Source of the DNA: Pelagibacterales bacterium SAG-MED17
GTDB lineage: Bacteria; Pseudomonadota; Alphaproteobacteria; Pelagibacterales; Pelagibacteraceae
DNA length: 64,000 nt
Direction of reading: 5' to 3'
NCBI GenBank assembly: GCA_014654115.1
Contig: JACWDO010000002.1
Coordinates: 21,597-85,596, forward strand
A model generated the notes under the pieces. The model made no database searches. It worked only from the letters and a program-made list of their open reading frames with translations, and was not told the origin of the DNA. The position numbers were made by a program, and so were the translations under genes. Below, one piece after another: positions 46,270-56,067 of this stretch; position 1 is the first letter of the stretch; every line of letters begins with the position of its first letter.

Positions 46270-49200
46270 CTTTTCCAACTATACTTTTGTGTGAAATAGG
46301 ATTTTCAAGCTTATCTAACATTTCTTTAGGGCAAACCTGTAGAAAGTTATTTATTTCATTATCAAAATTTTTAATAATATTTTCTGATAAAAGTGAACCA
46401 GTCTCCTCTGTATGTTTTTGGATTAAACTTTTTAAATAATTCTTCCAGTATTCAGTTTCAGGTATTTGCCAAACAATTGACTCTGGATTGGCTTTTTTTG
46501 CAAATTGGTTTTGAGGATCATATACAAAAGCCATTCCACCTGTCATTCCAGCTCCAAAGTTATCTCCCACATCTCCTAATATTATAATTGAGCCTCCAGT
46601 CATATATTCACATCCATTAGAGTCACATCCTTCAATAACGGCAGTAGCTCCAGAGTTCCTTACTGCAAATCGTTCTCCAGCTTGTCCAGATGCAAAAAGA
46701 TATCCCGAAGTTGCTCCATAAAGTACGGTATTTCCAATAATTGTATTTTCATTTGATATCAAATTACTTTCATCTTGAAGTTTAATCACAATCGTTGCGC
46801 CAGATAGACCTTTAGCTACATAATCATTGGCATCACCTTTTAAAATTAATTTAAGTCCTTTTATTCCAAATGCGCCAAAAGATTGGCCTGCTGATCCTTT
46901 AAAATTAAGAGAAAACTTGTTTTCATCTAATTTATTATTTCCATATTTTTTGTATAAATTGTAAGAAATTCTTGTTCCAACTGCTCTATCAGTATTCTCA
47001 ATTTGGTAAACTTTATCCAATGGTAATTTTCTATTTATTAAACTTTCGATTTCAGGCCAGATCTTTTGGTCTAAAGTATCAGGGACTTCATTTATAATTG
47101 GTTTTTCGCAATATCTTTTATTTTTTCCTGGATCAGCTTGTACAAATAATGGGTTTAAATCTAAGTCATCTAAATTTGGTGAACCTTTGCTTACCTGTCT
47201 TAATAAGTCTGTTCTACCAATTACATCATTTAGGTTTTTAAATCCAAGAGATGCTAAAATTTCTCTAACTTCCTGAGCGATAAAAGAAAATAGGTTTACT
47301 ATTTTATCTGGTGTTCCAGTAAATTTCTTTCTCAATTCTTCATCCTGTGTACATACACCTACTGGGCAAGTATTTGAATGACACTGTCTTACCATGATAC
47401 ATCCCATTGCTACTAAAGCAGTCGTAGCAACTCCAAATTCCTCTGCTCCCATCATTGCTGCAATAACAACATCTCTACCAGTTTTAATTCCACCATCAGT
47501 TCTAAGAGTAACTGAGTGTCTAAGTTTATTTAAAGTAAGCACTTGATTAGCTTCTGTAAGCCCCATCTCCCATGGAATACCCACATATTTTACACTAGTT
47601 TGAGGTGTAGCACCGGTTCCACCTGAGTGTCCTGAAATTAAAATTATATCTGCTTTAGCTTTTGCAACTCCTGCAGCTATTGTTCCAATACCTGATGAAG
47701 CAACAAGCTTTACACCCACTCTAGCATTTGGATTAATTTGTTTTAGATCATAAATAAGTTGGGCTAAGTCTTCTATAGAGTAAATATCATGATGAGGGGG
47801 TGGTGAAATCAACGTCACACCTGGAGTAGAATGTCTTAATTTAGCAATTTCATCAGTTACTTTAAATCCAGGGAGTTGTCCGCCTTCACCTGGCTTTGCA
47901 CCTTGAGCCATTTTTATTTCAATCTCATTACAATTATTCAGATAATTTATAGTGACACCAAATCTTGCTGAAGCAATTTGTTTAACCCTAGAGTTCGCGC
48001 TATCACCATTATCAAGTATCTTAAATCTTTTTTCATCTTCTCCACCTTCGCCACTACACGAGGCTCCTTTTATTCTATTCATACCCATTGCAAGAGTTTC
48101 ATGTGCTTCTTTAGATAAAGCTCCATGAGACATACTTCCACTTCCAAACCTTTTCATAATTTGAGTAATGGGTTCTACCTGATCAATATCAATTGATTCT
48201 TGAGATTTAAAATCTATTAAATCCCTAAGGCTAATTGGTTTTAAACTATAAATACCTTTGGTATATTTTTTGTAAGCATCGTATGAATTAGCTCCCACAG
48301 CAGATTGCAGTAGATGAATTAATTTTCCTTGATATTGGTGTGTCTCTCCATTTTTTCTATATCTATATATACCTCCAATAGGTAAAATATTTGACTGAAT
48401 GTCAAAAGCATCTTTATGAATAGCTCTTATTTTTTTTTCAATTCCTGTTAGGCCTATCCCAGAAATTTTTGATACTACTCCAGGAAAATAATCTTTTACA
48501 ATTGTTCTACTCAATCCAACTGTTTCAAAATTACAACCTCCTCTATAAGAACTTAAAACTGATATTCCCATTTTAGACATTATTTTTAATAGGCCAAAAT
48601 TTACTGATTTGATATATCTAGAAACACACTCGTCAAAAGAAAATTTTCCAAAAAGTCTTTTTGAATGTCTTTGAAATAAACTATCGAATGCAAGGTAAGG
48701 ATTGACTGTTGTGGCACCTACACCGATTAATGTTGCAAAGGAATGTGTGTCTAATGCATCTCCAGTTTGAACATTAATTGATATATAGCCTCTTAAGCCT
48801 AATTTGATTAAATGTGTATTTATTGCTCCAATACATAATAGCATTGGCATTGGTAATCTTGTTTCAGATATCATTTTATCTGATAAAATTATTTGTGTAA
48901 TACCTTCTCTTACTGCCTTTTCAGCATCACTTTTTAAAGTCTCAATAGACTCCTCTAAAGTTTTATTTTCATCAAAAGTACAATTTAGAACTTTAAAATT
49001 TCCTCCAAAATAGGTTAGAAAATTTTCAAATTGTGAATTTGATAAGATTGGACTATCTAAGACATATATGTTTTCCTCAGTAAGATCAGTGAAATCAAGT
49101 ATATTTCCAAGGTTTCCAAGTCTCGTTTTTAAACTCATTACTTTGTTTTCCCTCAAAGAATCGATAGGAGGATTGGTTACTTGACTAAAATTTTGTCTAA

Positions 49201-50758
49201 AAAAGTGATAAAGCGGTCTATATTTATCAGATAGTACTGCTAGAGGAGTATCATCTCCCATAGATCCTGTTGCTTCTTTTGCATCTTCAGCCATAGGGTG
49301 AAGAATTAATTCTAAATCTTCCAAACTATAACCAAAACAGTGTTGAATTTTTTTTAAATCAGATCCAGAGAACTCACTTTTTTCATTTTTAACTAAAAAT
49401 TTCTTATCAAGATCAATTATTTGATTATTAAATTTTTTATATTCTCTAGATAAATAATTTTTTATTTCATCATTTGTAAAAACTTTGCCTTTTTCAATTC
49501 TAACTCCAAGCACTTCTCCTGGGCCCAATCTTCCTTTAGAAACAATTTTTTTCTCATTCAAATCAATCATCCCTGTCTCTGAACCTGCAAATAATAGTTT
49601 ATCCCTTGTAATAGTATATCTTAAGGGCCTTAGTCCATTTCTGTCACTCCCTACTATAACCCACTCATTATCTGTAGCAGCTATAGCTGCAGGACCATCC
49701 CAAGGCTCCATTGTACTATTTAAAAAATTAAATAATTGTTGATGATCCTTTGAGAGAATTTTACTTTTCTTCGACCATGCATCAGGCAACAACATGAGTT
49801 TGGCCAAAGGTGCAGAATGTCCAGAAATATTTAGAAGTTCAAAAACATTATCTAAAGAAGCAGAATCAGAATTGCCAGCTGGAATTACAGGTTTTAAATT
49901 TTCTATATCTTCAAATAATGGGCTAGACATTTCTTGCTCATGAATTTTCATCCAATTAATATTTCCTTTTAAAGTATTTATTTCTCCATTATGCGCTAAG
50001 GATCTAAATGGTTGTGCAAGGTCCCAACTTGGTGCAGTATTAGTTGAAAATCTTTGATGAAATATTGCATATCTTGAAATGAACCTTTTGTCTTTCAAAT
50101 CTAAATAAAAATCAGAGAGCGACTCTGCTAGAAACATACCTTTATAAATTATAGATTTAGAACTAAATGAACATATATAGAAATTGTTTAATTGATTTTT
50201 AAGAGCCTCTTTTTCAATCTTTCTTCTTGTTTCGTACAATAATCTTTCTAAATTTTTTCCAGTAATAGACTTGTCATTATTTGTAAAAAGAACTTGTGTA
50301 ATTTCTGGTCTAGTTAATTCTGCTTTTTCACCTAAGACAGATGGATCAACTGGAACTTGTCGCCATCCATATATATTAAAATTTTTTTTTGTTAGTTCAC
50401 TTTCTACAATAGTTCGACATTGTTCTTGTCCACTAAAGTCATTTCTTGGTAAAAAAATCATTCCAACACATAAATCTGAGTTGTCATGTTTGTGTCCAGT
50501 TATTTCAATTTTTTCCTCAAAGAAATCTTTTGGAATTTCTATATGAATTCCAGCTCCATCACCTGTCTTTCCATCAGCATCTATTGCGCCTCTATGCCAT
50601 ACAGCCTTTAAGGCTTGAATTCCATATTCAACTACTTTTCTTGATTTAAGCCCTTCAGTTGATGCTACAAGACCTACCCCACATGCATCATGTTCCATTT
50701 GTTCGTTATAAACATGATTTTTCTTTAAGAGTTCACGATTTTTTTTATAAATATCCAT
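46262..50758 (-). CDS. gltB: Glutamate synthase (NADPH) large subunit
   Basis: Transfers the amide of glutamine to 2-oxoglutarate. The 1498-residue protein has a 25-residue propeptide before the class II amidotransferase cysteine (C26 in HDACGVG), the central domain, the FMN-binding synthase domain with ISGHSGGTGATP, the 3Fe-4S cysteines in MVRQCHSNTCPVGVC, and the C-terminal GXGXG beta helix (about 1270-1420). It follows gltD by 0 bases (1-base overlap). With GltD it forms the main ammonium assimilation route together with glutamine synthetase. Confidence 0.96.
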   Translation of the reverse strand: MDIYKKNRELLKKNHVYNEQMEHDACGVGLVASTEGLKSRKVVEYGIQALKAVWHRGAIDADGKTGDGAGIHIEIPKDFFEEKIEITGHKHDNSDLCVGMIFLPRNDFSGQEQCRTIVESELTKKNFNIYGWRQVPVDPSVLGEKAELTRPEITQVLFTNNDKSITGKNLERLLYETRRKIEKEALKNQLNNFYICSFSSKSIIYKGMFLAESLSDFYLDLKDKRFISRYAIFHQRFSTNTAPSWDLAQPFRSLAHNGEINTLKGNINWMKIHEQEMSSPLFEDIENLKPVIPAGNSDSASLDNVFELLNISGHSAPLAKLMLLPDAWSKKSKILSKDHQQLFNFLNSTMEPWDGPAAIAATDNEWVIVGSDRNGLRPLRYTITRDKLLFAGSETGMIDLNEKKIVSKGRLGPGEVLGVRIEKGKVFTNDEIKNYLSREYKKFNNQIIDLDKKFLVKNEKSEFSGSDLKKIQHCFGYSLEDLELILHPMAEDAKEATGSMGDDTPLAVLSDKYRPLYHFFRQNFSQVTNPPIDSLRENKVMSLKTRLGNLGNILDFTDLTEENIYVLDSPILSNSQFENFLTYFGGNFKVLNCTFDENKTLEESIETLKSDAEKAVREGITQIILSDKMISETRLPMPMLLCIGAINTHLIKLGLRGYISINVQTGDALDTHSFATLIGVGATTVNPYLAFDSLFQRHSKRLFGKFSFDECVSRYIKSVNFGLLKIMSKMGISVLSSYRGGCNFETVGLSRTIVKDYFPGVVSKISGIGLTGIEKKIRAIHKDAFDIQSNILPIGGIYRYRKNGETHQYQGKLIHLLQSAVGANSYDAYKKYTKGIYSLKPISLRDLIDFKSQESIDIDQVEPITQIMKRFGSGSMSHGALSKEAHETLAMGMNRIKGASCSGEGGEDEKRFKILDNGDSANSRVKQIASARFGVTINYLNNCNEIEIKMAQGAKPGEGGQLPGFKVTDEIAKLRHSTPGVTLISPPPHHDIYSIEDLAQLIYDLKQINPNARVGVKLVASSGIGTIAAGVAKAKADIILISGHSGGTGATPQTSVKYVGIPWEMGLTEANQVLTLNKLRHSVTLRTDGGIKTGRDVVIAAMMGAEEFGVATTALVAMGCIMVRQCHSNTCPVGVCTQDEELRKKFTGTPDKIVNLFSFIAQEVREILASLGFKNLNDVIGRTDLLRQVSKGSPNLDDLDLNPLFVQADPGKNKRYCEKPIINEVPDTLDQKIWPEIESLINRKLPLDKVYQIENTDRAVGTRISYNLYKKYGNNKLDENKFSLNFKGSAGQSFGAFGIKGLKLILKGDANDYVAKGLSGATIVIKLQDESNLISNENTIIGNTVLYGATSGYLFASGQAGERFAVRNSGATAVIEGCDSNGCEYMTGGSIIILGDVGDNFGAGMTGGMAFVYDPQNQFAKKANPESIVWQIPETEYWKNYLKSLIQKHTEETGSLLSENIIKNFDNEINNFLQVCPKEMLDKLENPISHKSIVGKAS

Positions 50759-52191
50759 TATGCAACCTTCATTTTTTGTTTTGATTGCAAAAAACTATCA
50801 ATTGAAGTTGCTGCATCTCTTCCATCTTTAATTGCCCATACAACTAAAGAAGCACCTCTAACAATGTCACCTGCTGCAAAGACACCAGGTATACTTGTTT
50901 CCATAGTATCAAAGTCAGTTTTTATTGTTCCCCACTGAGAAACCTGAAGTTTTGGTTCTTGAAATAAAACTGGCAAATCCTCTGGATCAAACCCTAAAGC
51001 TTTAATTACTAAATCAGCATTAATTTCAAATTCTGCATTCTCTTGAGCTACCGGTCTTCTTCGACCACTTTCATCTGGCTCTGTTAATTTCATTTTATCA
51101 ACTAATAAACTATTTACTTTATTAGTTCCTTTAAATTCCTTTGGATTACTCAACCAAATAAATTCAACTCCTTCTTCTTCTGCGTTACCTACCTCCCGTG
51201 CAGAGCCAGGCATATTTTCTTTGTCTCTTCTATATAAACATTTGACCGATTTAGCTTTTTGTCTAATAGAGGTTCTGACACAATCCATTGCTGTATCCCC
51301 ACCTCCTATTACAACCACATCTTTTCCTTCAGCATTAAGAGTTCCATTATCAAACATTTCAACTTTATCACCTAATCCTTTTCTATTAGATGCAGTTAAA
51401 AATTCCATTGCTGGGAAAATGTTGCTTAAATCATTTCCAGGTAAATTTACTTCTCTAGGTTTATAAACTCCAGTAGATATTAAAACTGCGTCGTGTTTTT
51501 CTCGTATCTCTTCAAGAGTCGAATCTTTTCCAACCTCAAAATTTTGAACAAATTTTATTCCACCTTCTTTTAGAAGTTTAATTCTTCTTTCAACAACATG
51601 TTTTTCTAATTTAAAATTTGGAATTCCATATATAAGTAAACCACCAGCTCTGTCATAACGGTCATAAATTGTTACTTGATATCCTTTTTTTCTAAGTTCC
51701 TCACCACAGGCTAATCCAGCAGGACCAGCTCCAACTATTCCAATACTTTGATTACTTTCGTTAATAATATTTATAGGTTTTACCCACCCATTTTCCCATG
51801 CCTTTTCAGTGATATATTTTTCAACTGAACCAATAGTAACAGTTCCGTGACCAGACTGTTCAATTACGCAATTTCCTTCGCATAACCTGTCCTGTGGACA
51901 TATTCTTCCACATACTTCAGGCATATTATTTGTGCTTTGAGATAAATGATAAGCCTCCTCATATCTTCCCTCGGCGGTCAGCTTTAGCCAATCTGGAATA
52001 TTATTGCTTAAAGGGCAATGTACTTGGCAAAAAGGAACTCCACATTGGGAACAACGGCTTGATTGCTCTTTAGCTTTTTCATGAATAAATTCGTTATAAA
52101 TTTCACCAAAATCTTCTTTTCTCTCAATTTTATCTCTTTTAGGTGGATTTTGTTGACCTATATCTACAAATTTGAGCATTTTATTTGTCAT
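50758..52191 (-). CDS. gltD: Glutamate synthase small subunit
   Basis: 477-residue flavoprotein that feeds electrons from NADPH to GltB. N-terminal cysteine clusters for 4Fe-4S centres (CSQCGVPFCQVHC and CGRICPQDRLCEGNC), FAD-binding GAGPAG and NADPH-binding GGGDTAMD motifs, and a C-terminal GVFAAGD motif are all present. First gene of gltD-gltB, divergent from uppP; the 176-base gap holds both promoters. Confidence 0.95.
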   Translation of the reverse strand: MTNKMLKFVDIGQQNPPKRDKIERKEDFGEIYNEFIHEKAKEQSSRCSQCGVPFCQVHCPLSNNIPDWLKLTAEGRYEEAYHLSQSTNNMPEVCGRICPQDRLCEGNCVIEQSGHGTVTIGSVEKYITEKAWENGWVKPINIINESNQSIGIVGAGPAGLACGEELRKKGYQVTIYDRYDRAGGLLIYGIPNFKLEKHVVERRIKLLKEGGIKFVQNFEVGKDSTLEEIREKHDAVLISTGVYKPREVNLPGNDLSNIFPAMEFLTASNRKGLGDKVEMFDNGTLNAEGKDVVVIGGGDTAMDCVRTSIRQKAKSVKCLYRRDKENMPGSAREVGNAEEEGVEFIWLSNPKEFKGTNKVNSLLVDKMKLTEPDESGRRRPVAQENAEFEINADLVIKALGFDPEDLPVLFQEPKLQVSQWGTIKTDFDTMETSIPGVFAAGDIVRGASLVVWAIKDGRDAATSIDSFLQSKQKMKVA

Positions 52192-52295
52192 AACGTTGAG
52201 CTTATAACCTATATTTAATAATCAATAAAGTATTACTAGGTAATATATACTGACATATATTTAAAAAAACCATTTATTTAGTGTTCTTTTTAATT

Positions 52296-52324
52296 TTGAC
52301 ACATTAGATATGCATATTTTAAAT
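52296..52324 (+). promoter_or_regulatory. Upstream promoter candidate for uppP
   Basis: TTGACA (52296-52301), 17-base spacer, TTAAAT (52319-52324). The -35 is perfect and the -10 has 4 of 6 matches. It would start near 52331 and give a leader of about 37 bases to uppP. Confidence 0.4.
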
Positions 52325-52332
52325 TGCTTTAT

Positions 52333-52361
52333 TTGGACATTGTTTTGTCTATTTATATAAA
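52333..52361 (+). promoter_or_regulatory. Proximal promoter candidate for uppP, predicting a leaderless mRNA
   Basis: TTGGAC (52333-52338), 17-base spacer, TATAAA (52356-52361). With the usual 6-base discriminator the start point falls on the A of the uppP ATG at 52368, so a message from this promoter would have no leader. No Shine-Dalgarno sequence precedes the ATG. Confidence 0.4.
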
Positions 52362-52367
52362 TCAAAA

Positions 52368-53135
52368 ATGATTTCTAAATATATTGAAGCCACTATTTTA
52401 GCGCTTGTTCAAGGATTTTCAGAATTTATTCCTGTTAGCTCATCAGCACATTTAATTATAATTTCTAAACTATCAAACTTTAGTATTAGCTCACTGCAAC
52501 TAGATATTAGTCTGCATCTAGGGTCACTTTTGGCGATAGTTTTTTATTTTAGAAGAGATTTATTAAATCTTCTTAACAACAAGTCATTATTATTGCTAAT
52601 TATATTAGGCTCACTACCATTGGTGATATTTGGATTTATATTCTACTCAACAGGCTTAGTAGATCATCTTAGAAATTTAAAGGTAATTGCATGGACAACA
52701 TTGTTATTTGGAATTCTATTGTTTCTTGCAGATAGAACAAAAGTTAAAAATACAATTGATAATAATTTAAATATTAGGAATATTTTAATCATCGGTATTT
52801 TTCAAATTTTAGCAATTATTCCTGGAGTAAGTAGGTCTGGTATAATAATTACAATTTCGAGGTTTTTAAAATTTGATAGAGTTGACTCATCTAAGATTTC
52901 TTTCTACTTATCTATACCTGCTTTAGCAGCTGCAAGTGTATTAAGTATAAAAGATGTTATGAATTCAAATTTAGATTTAAATTTCATTTTTATTTATTCA
53001 ATTATTTTTTCATTTTTAATTTCATATTTTACAATTAAATATTTTTTAATTTATGTAAAAAATTTTAACTTAAATATTTTTGTATATTATAGAACCTTTC
53101 TTGCTTTTATTCTATTTTTAATTGCTTATAGCTAA
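52368..53135 (+). CDS. uppP: Undecaprenyl-diphosphatase (BacA/UppP)
   Basis: Recycles the lipid carrier for peptidoglycan by removing a phosphate from undecaprenyl pyrophosphate; mediates bacitracin resistance. The 255-residue membrane protein has the two catalytic motifs QGFSEFIPVSSSAHL (E19) and PGVSRSG, with about eight hydrophobic helices. Convergent with the EamA gene by 4 bases. Normal length for the family. Confidence 0.95.
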   Translation: MISKYIEATILALVQGFSEFIPVSSSAHLIIISKLSNFSISSLQLDISLHLGSLLAIVFYFRRDLLNLLNNKSLLLLIILGSLPLVIFGFIFYSTGLVDHLRNLKVIAWTTLLFGILLFLADRTKVKNTIDNNLNIRNILIIGIFQILAIIPGVSRSGIIITISRFLKFDRVDSSKISFYLSIPALAAASVLSIKDVMNSNLDLNFIFIYSIIFSFLISYFTIKYFLIYVKNFNLNIFVYYRTFLAFILFLIAYS

Positions 53136-54016
53136 TTTTTAGTACTAGGTGAAATTTGAGAAGAAATTACTGCAATCAATATTAATAAACAACCAATCAT
53201 ATTATTTGTAGTTAAAAATTGATTAAGAATAATCCATCCTGCTATAGCAGCAAATACTCCCTCTAATGAATAAATAATTGCTGCTGGTGCCTCTTCTATA
53301 TTTTTTTGTGCAAACATTTGTAATGTAAAGGCTATGCCACCTGATAATGCTCCTGCATATAGAATTGAACTACTTTCCATTAATATTTTTGAAATATTTA
53401 TTTCTTCAAAAATATAAGAAAAAATTATTGAAAGTAGCGCAACAAATAAAGCTTGAAGTGAAGCGTAAAACATGGGGATATCAAATTCTTCCATAAACTT
53501 ACCTGCAAAAATTATGTGCAAAGCCCAAAATAAGGAGCACAATATAACCAAACCATCACCTAACATTATTTCTGAGTTAGAAAAATCACTCAAAAGGTAT
53601 ACACCAAAAATACAAAGACCAATTGCAGGCCATATACTCCAGTGAACTTTTTTGGAATAAATAAAGAATAGTAAAATTGGAACTATAGGAACATAAAATA
53701 CTGTAAAAAAAGCAGCATTTGCAATGTTTGTGTACTGAAGAGCAGTTTGCTGCAAAAATGTTCCTAAAAAAAGTGACACTCCCATGAAAACTAAATATTT
53801 CATGAAAAGTTTTGATTTTGAGAGTATCTCTAGTTTAATTTTTTTTCTTTCAAAAATTAGGGCAAGCGGTAAGATCGTTAAAAACCCTATAACAAATCGT
53901 GCTGCATTAAAAGTCAATGGACCAATATTATCCATACCGGTATCTTGTGCAATGAAGGCCGTTCCCCAAATAAAAGTTGTAACTAGAGCACAGATCATTG
54001 AAAGAGATTTTGTCAT
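53132..54016 (-). CDS. EamA/DMT-family permease
   Basis: 294-residue inner-membrane protein with ten hydrophobic segments in two EamA repeats (about residues 6-138 and 152-288). Members export or import amino acids, nucleotides or other small metabolites; the substrate here is not predictable. Last gene of the minus-strand run aceE-aceF-dioxygenase-permease, 27 bases after the dioxygenase gene. Confidence 0.85.
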   Translation of the reverse strand: MTKSLSMICALVTTFIWGTAFIAQDTGMDNIGPLTFNAARFVIGFLTILPLALIFERKKIKLEILSKSKLFMKYLVFMGVSLFLGTFLQQTALQYTNIANAAFFTVFYVPIVPILLFFIYSKKVHWSIWPAIGLCIFGVYLLSDFSNSEIMLGDGLVILCSLFWALHIIFAGKFMEEFDIPMFYASLQALFVALLSIIFSYIFEEINISKILMESSSILYAGALSGGIAFTLQMFAQKNIEEAPAAIIYSLEGVFAAIAGWIILNQFLTTNNMIGCLLILIAVISSQISPSTKN

Positions 54017-54043
54017 TTTATTTATTAAGATAGTTTTATTTTA

Positions 54044-55144
54044 TTAATTTATTCCGTTTATCTTACAAGAGCTATCAAAATCCTCTTTGTTAATATAACA
54101 TCCAGACATTCTCCTCACTCCATTAAACGATCCTCTGCCATGGAGTATTCGCCAGTTATTAAATATCAAAAGTTCTCCAGGTTTTAGTATATGTCGCCAC
54201 TGGTAGTCTCTATTGTTAGCAATAAGATCAAATGTTTTTATTGCTTCATAAAACTTTAATGTTAATTCTTTTTCAAATCTAAATGGGGCTCGATCATAGT
54301 TATTAAAACTAACTTGAACAATTTCATTTTTTTCATTTAATTTAAATATTGGTCTTTCAGCTTCAAGATAAACTCCATCACCAATATAATTTCCCTTAAC
54401 ATTTATTTTTGTCATAAAGTCGTACATTAACTGATTTTCTTTTTTAATTATTTCTGCAATTTTTAATCCATCAACCATTATTGATTCACCGCCCTTTGCA
54501 TCATAATCGCAACATAGCAATAATTGTAATCCTGGGGCATCATTGCTATAGGTTGAGTCTGTATGAGGCCTTAGCTCTTCTTGGGTATATGCGCTATCAG
54601 CTTTGTTTTCATCAGACTCAAAGCTCCACAATCCTCCAAATATTGAATTTCGTACGTAACCAATCTTATTAGCAATTGTTTCAACAGTTTTTAAATTTGT
54701 ATCACAGTTTTTAATTACTAAAAATCCATAATCATGAAGATTTTTTAGGAAATTTCTAAATCCTTCATTAGATAAAATTGAATTATAATCTATAAAAATT
54801 TCTTCTTTTATTTCACTAGATTTCCAGATTTTTAAATTAGATCTAGCTTCTTTTTTTTGGTTTATTTTATTATTAATTAGAAATTCAGATGAATATTTTA
54901 CTGGTTTTTCTAAGTCGGGCCATGAAACACTCAAATATTTTCCATTTTCAATTATTTCAGCATTTTTTATTTTTAATTTTATATCTAATGCTGCAGTGTA
55001 TGTTTTTCTTTGACTGGACCTTTTATCCCAATTTTGCTCATCTTTTGCATGATCTCTTAGCCAAATATTAGGAAAAATTTCGGAATTTTCTCCATTAAAG
55101 TGAACGTGCACATCATCTGCTAATATTTCAATTTTAGTAATCAT
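54044..55144 (-). CDS. Gamma-butyrobetaine hydroxylase-like 2-oxoglutarate dioxygenase
   Basis: 366-residue protein with an N-terminal DUF971-like domain (about residues 1-90, with WLRDHA) and a C-terminal TauD/TfdA-type Fe(II)/2-oxoglutarate dioxygenase domain. The metal triad is visible: H194 and D196 in PHTDSTY, H335 in ILHGR, with R345 for 2-oxoglutarate nearby. This two-domain layout is that of gamma-butyrobetaine and trimethyllysine hydroxylases of carnitine synthesis. It overlaps the E2 gene by 4 bases, so it is in the pyruvate dehydrogenase operon, which is unexpected. Substrate not proven. Confidence 0.83.
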   Translation of the reverse strand: MITKIEILADDVHVHFNGENSEIFPNIWLRDHAKDEQNWDKRSSQRKTYTAALDIKLKIKNAEIIENGKYLSVSWPDLEKPVKYSSEFLINNKINQKKEARSNLKIWKSSEIKEEIFIDYNSILSNEGFRNFLKNLHDYGFLVIKNCDTNLKTVETIANKIGYVRNSIFGGLWSFESDENKADSAYTQEELRPHTDSTYSNDAPGLQLLLCCDYDAKGGESIMVDGLKIAEIIKKENQLMYDFMTKINVKGNYIGDGVYLEAERPIFKLNEKNEIVQVSFNNYDRAPFRFEKELTLKFYEAIKTFDLIANNRDYQWRHILKPGELLIFNNWRILHGRGSFNGVRRMSGCYINKEDFDSSCKINGIN

Positions 55145-56067
55145 TTACTTAAGTTATATGCGAAATTAGATCCAAGATTATTTTTTAATTCGTTGTTAAA
55201 TTTGGCAGCCTCAGCACCATCTATGATTCTATGATCATATGAGAGTGATAATGGAAGCATGGTCCTTGGAACAAATTTACCATCAAGGAATACCTGTTTC
55301 TTGTAACTTCTACCAACACCAAGTATAGCAACTTCAGGGAAGTTAATTATTGGTGTAAAAAATGAACCACCTATACCACCTAAACTTGTTATAGTCATTG
55401 ATCCACCAAAGAACTCTTTTTTATCAATTTTAAGATTTCTACAATCATCACTTATTTTTTTTAACTCTTCGCTTAGATCATTGATATCTTTTTGATTGGC
55501 GTTTCTAATTTTAGGGACCATAAGTCCATGTTGAGTATCAACTGCGATACCTATATGAAAATAATTTTTAAAAGTAATCTTTCCGTTATCTATATCGTCA
55601 ATTGATGAATTAAATGATGGAAATTTTTGTAGCGAAATTACCAATGCTTTAATAATAAATACAAGAGGAGTAATTTTTATTTTTTCTCCTGTATAGTTAT
55701 CTTTTATTGAACTTCTGAATTCTTCCATTTCTGTAATATCAGCCTCATCATGGTTGGTTACATGTGGAATGTTTGTCCACGAATTTACTAGATGCGGAGC
55801 TGCTATTTTTTTTACTCTAGGAATATCTTTAATTTCAACTTCTCCAAAATCTGAATGTTGGTATTCACTTTTAATAATTTTTTTGTTTTGTATTTCACCA
55901 GTGTTCTGAGACTGATTAATTTTAGATGAGACAAAATCTTTTAAGTCTTTTTCAACAACCCTACCTGATCTCTCTGTTCCTTTAACTTTATTTATGTCTA
56001 CTCCTAGTTCTCTAGCAAATTTTCTTATATTTGGACTTGCAGATATTTTGTTGGATTGATCAGACAT
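55141..56067 (-). CDS. aceF: Pyruvate dehydrogenase E2, catalytic core without lipoyl domain
   Basis: Dihydrolipoamide acetyltransferase that makes acetyl-CoA. The 308-residue protein starts directly with a peripheral-subunit-binding domain (about residues 10-46, ASPNIRKFARELGVD), a short linker (48-70) and the acyltransferase domain with the catalytic DHRIIDG motif (H279, D283). It has no lipoyl domain at all, whereas bacterial E2 proteins normally carry one to three at the N-terminus. The domain is instead at the N-terminus of the upstream E1. ATG directly follows the E1 stop codon. No E3 gene lies in the window. Confidence 0.92.
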   Translation of the reverse strand: MSDQSNKISASPNIRKFARELGVDINKVKGTERSGRVVEKDLKDFVSSKINQSQNTGEIQNKKIIKSEYQHSDFGEVEIKDIPRVKKIAAPHLVNSWTNIPHVTNHDEADITEMEEFRSSIKDNYTGEKIKITPLVFIIKALVISLQKFPSFNSSIDDIDNGKITFKNYFHIGIAVDTQHGLMVPKIRNANQKDINDLSEELKKISDDCRNLKIDKKEFFGGSMTITSLGGIGGSFFTPIINFPEVAILGVGRSYKKQVFLDGKFVPRTMLPLSLSYDHRIIDGAEAAKFNNELKNNLGSNFAYNLSK

